Below, piece by piece: positions 6,601 through 6,805 of a DNA stretch of 6,805 bases. Position 1 is the stretch's first letter; each line of letters opens with the position of its first letter. This DNA comes from Gemmatimonadota bacterium. GTDB lineage: Bacteria; Gemmatimonadota; Gemmatimonadetes; Longimicrobiales; Gaopeijiaceae. The position numbers and the translations under genes were made by a program. The stretch is from NCBI GenBank assembly GCA_002731735.1, contig PCCM01000035.1:3219-10023 (forward strand), read 5' to 3'. The notes beneath the pieces were generated by a model that had not been told where the DNA came from, searched no databases, and saw nothing but the letters and a program-made list of their open reading frames with translations.

Positions 6601-6805
6601 CCTCGGAGAGCTCGAAGATTTTCCCATTGAGCTCCGCCTGTCCTTCGGAGTCGTGCGCCTGGACCTCCAGGTAGTACCGGTCCTCGAAGAGGTTCGCGTA
6701 CCAGGTGGCGGCTTCGCGGGCACCGTCCCAGTTGTCTGCAGTGAGGTGGCGTGCGATTTCCCCGGCCAGACACGCCGAGCTGACCACCAGCCCTCCGGCG
6801 TGGGC
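3608..6805 (-). CDS. dnaE: DNA polymerase III alpha subunit DnaE (5' end beyond window)
   Basis: Replicative DNA polymerase, the catalytic subunit of the holoenzyme. 1065 residues are visible, from Ala at 6803-6805 to TAG 3608-3610; the N-terminal 120-150 residues lie outside, so the whole is near 1200. Visible numbering: rear half of the PHP domain (1-about 110) with C12, D79 and H81 at metal-ligand positions; PGRGSAAGS; palm with PDIDIDF (D270, D272) and MDFLGLKTLT (D435), matching E. coli catalytic D401, D403 and D555; RPGPLDSGM and YGIIVYQEQVM; FNLSHSAAY near 636-644, where most relatives have FNKSH; helix-hairpin-helix region about 715-775 (GLGAIRGVGSSAV); internal clamp-binding QASLF (808-812, cf. 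E. coli QADMF); OB fold about 878-965; C-terminal tau-binding-like domain about 970-1050. This layout is DnaE1, not PolC (no embedded exonuclease) and not ImuC/DnaE2. No frameshift is seen. The DUF1015 gene follows 24 nt downstream. Confidence 0.98.
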   Translation of the reverse strand, partial: AHAGGLVVSSACLAGEIARHLTADNWDGAREAATWYANLFEDRYYLEVQAHDSEGQAELNGKIFELSEEMGLPVIATNDAHFLQAEDHEAHDVLLCIGLGKDRSDVSRMRYDEGLYFKNAVEIAERFPDRPDVLENTLKIADEVNVGFEKTYHLPAFPLPEDRTDENEYLVFLATEGAKRRYGDPLPEAVQERLDYELGVITETGYAGYFLITWDFIDWARRNGIPVGPGRGSAAGSIIAYSLWITNLDPLEFDLLFERFLNPERISMPDIDIDFCYERRGEVIEYVKEKYGKSAVGQIITFGTMKSRAVIRDVGRTLGIEPSETDRIAKMIPNTPGQAFTVEEAITKLKEVKELYEEGGRYKQLFDYSMTLEGLSRHSSVHAAGVVIAPGPLEDYVPVCIQTGKNSGNGDASEAMHVTQYDMNCLEDVGMLKMDFLGLKTLTVIHDAVEAVKARVGELRHPEAGTVFESMDDVSLDDPAVYEMLARGGTSGIFQFESKLAIEKLRAMRCDRFDDLVATNALIRPGPLDSGMADAYIRRKTGREEVRYDHPDLQPVLESTYGIIVYQEQVMRIANVLGGYNLAEADVLRKAMGKKIASLIREELTQFVAKAIARGVEKKTAETLAEQIETFGRYGFNLSHSAAYSIIAYHTAWLKAHYPAEFMAAMLSAVVSNTDDVVKYIAECRELPRYLPKLNEGIRVLPPDVNESGWKFTAVGEAHIRFGLGAIRGVGSSAVNSILSAREADGPFTAMFEFLERVDLRALNKRAVEALITAGALDSFGYRSQLLAGLDTAYSEISARKAEEEAGQASLFGTGDAAIEVKDPGLPNVPGWSEQERLKREKEALGFFISGHPLDRFADVVRAFDSVNTANLKEHLGRPLELACVVTKVQRQISRRDNSEWGKITVEDFHGTASVLAFKDNWQKYKETLQQDAVVLLSGKVSGRERDEEDPPIFLDDALLLEGVPNSGQLALQIEFQVGAELDDDVFARAKEVLVAHPGTAPVELRLGTDNGAGSPVFRSRTLKADPTHETIEALQEMFGKARVRLVRVSVRVADERSGSDPLAY

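Noticed and set aside
1..6805. A novel defence, mobile or biosynthetic system
   Set aside because: All but one of the genes belong to known housekeeping or transport families; there are no repeats arrays, transposase or recombinase genes, toxin-antitoxin pairs or composition breaks visible.

Overview
This is a high-GC bacterial chromosomal segment (roughly 60% G+C by eye) of ordinary, tightly packed housekeeping and transport genes. No mobile element, CRISPR array, tRNA or rRNA is visible. The DnaE sequence is of the main replicative type with a metal-binding-type PHP domain, and the transporter is a two-part VC_2705/DUF4212 sodium symporter. Together they suggest a free-living Gram-negative-type bacterium. 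I lean weakly towards Gemmatimonadota or a neighbouring phylum, but the window cannot settle this.

Layout from left to right. Positions 1-1436 (minus) hold the 5' part of a large sodium:solute symporter gene that runs off the left edge. Positions 1447-1755 (minus) hold its small DUF4212 partner, 10 nt upstream and translationally coupled. Positions 1756-1918 are a divergent spacer with a nested, nearly concentric inverted repeat. Positions 1919-2338 (plus) hold an unrecognised small membrane protein with a strong ribosome binding site; it is the only plus-strand gene and its 3' end overlaps the next gene. Positions 2315-3583 (minus) hold a DUF1015-family protein with a DGNHR motif. Positions 3608-6805 (minus) hold dnaE, the catalytic subunit of DNA polymerase III, open at the right edge and lacking roughly the first 120-150 codons.

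There are two leftward units. The right-hand unit is dnaE followed 24 nt later by the DUF1015 gene, so the two are probably co-transcribed. The left-hand unit is DUF4212 followed by the symporter. The small plus-strand membrane gene sits between them, divergent from the transporter pair and convergent with the DUF1015 gene.

I found no convincing new system. The items most worth a second look are the orphan membrane gene with its nested dyad, the DUF1015 protein of unknown function behind dnaE, the apparently intact visible half of the DnaE proofreading (PHP) metal site, and a Lys-to-Leu change in a very conserved DnaE motif.
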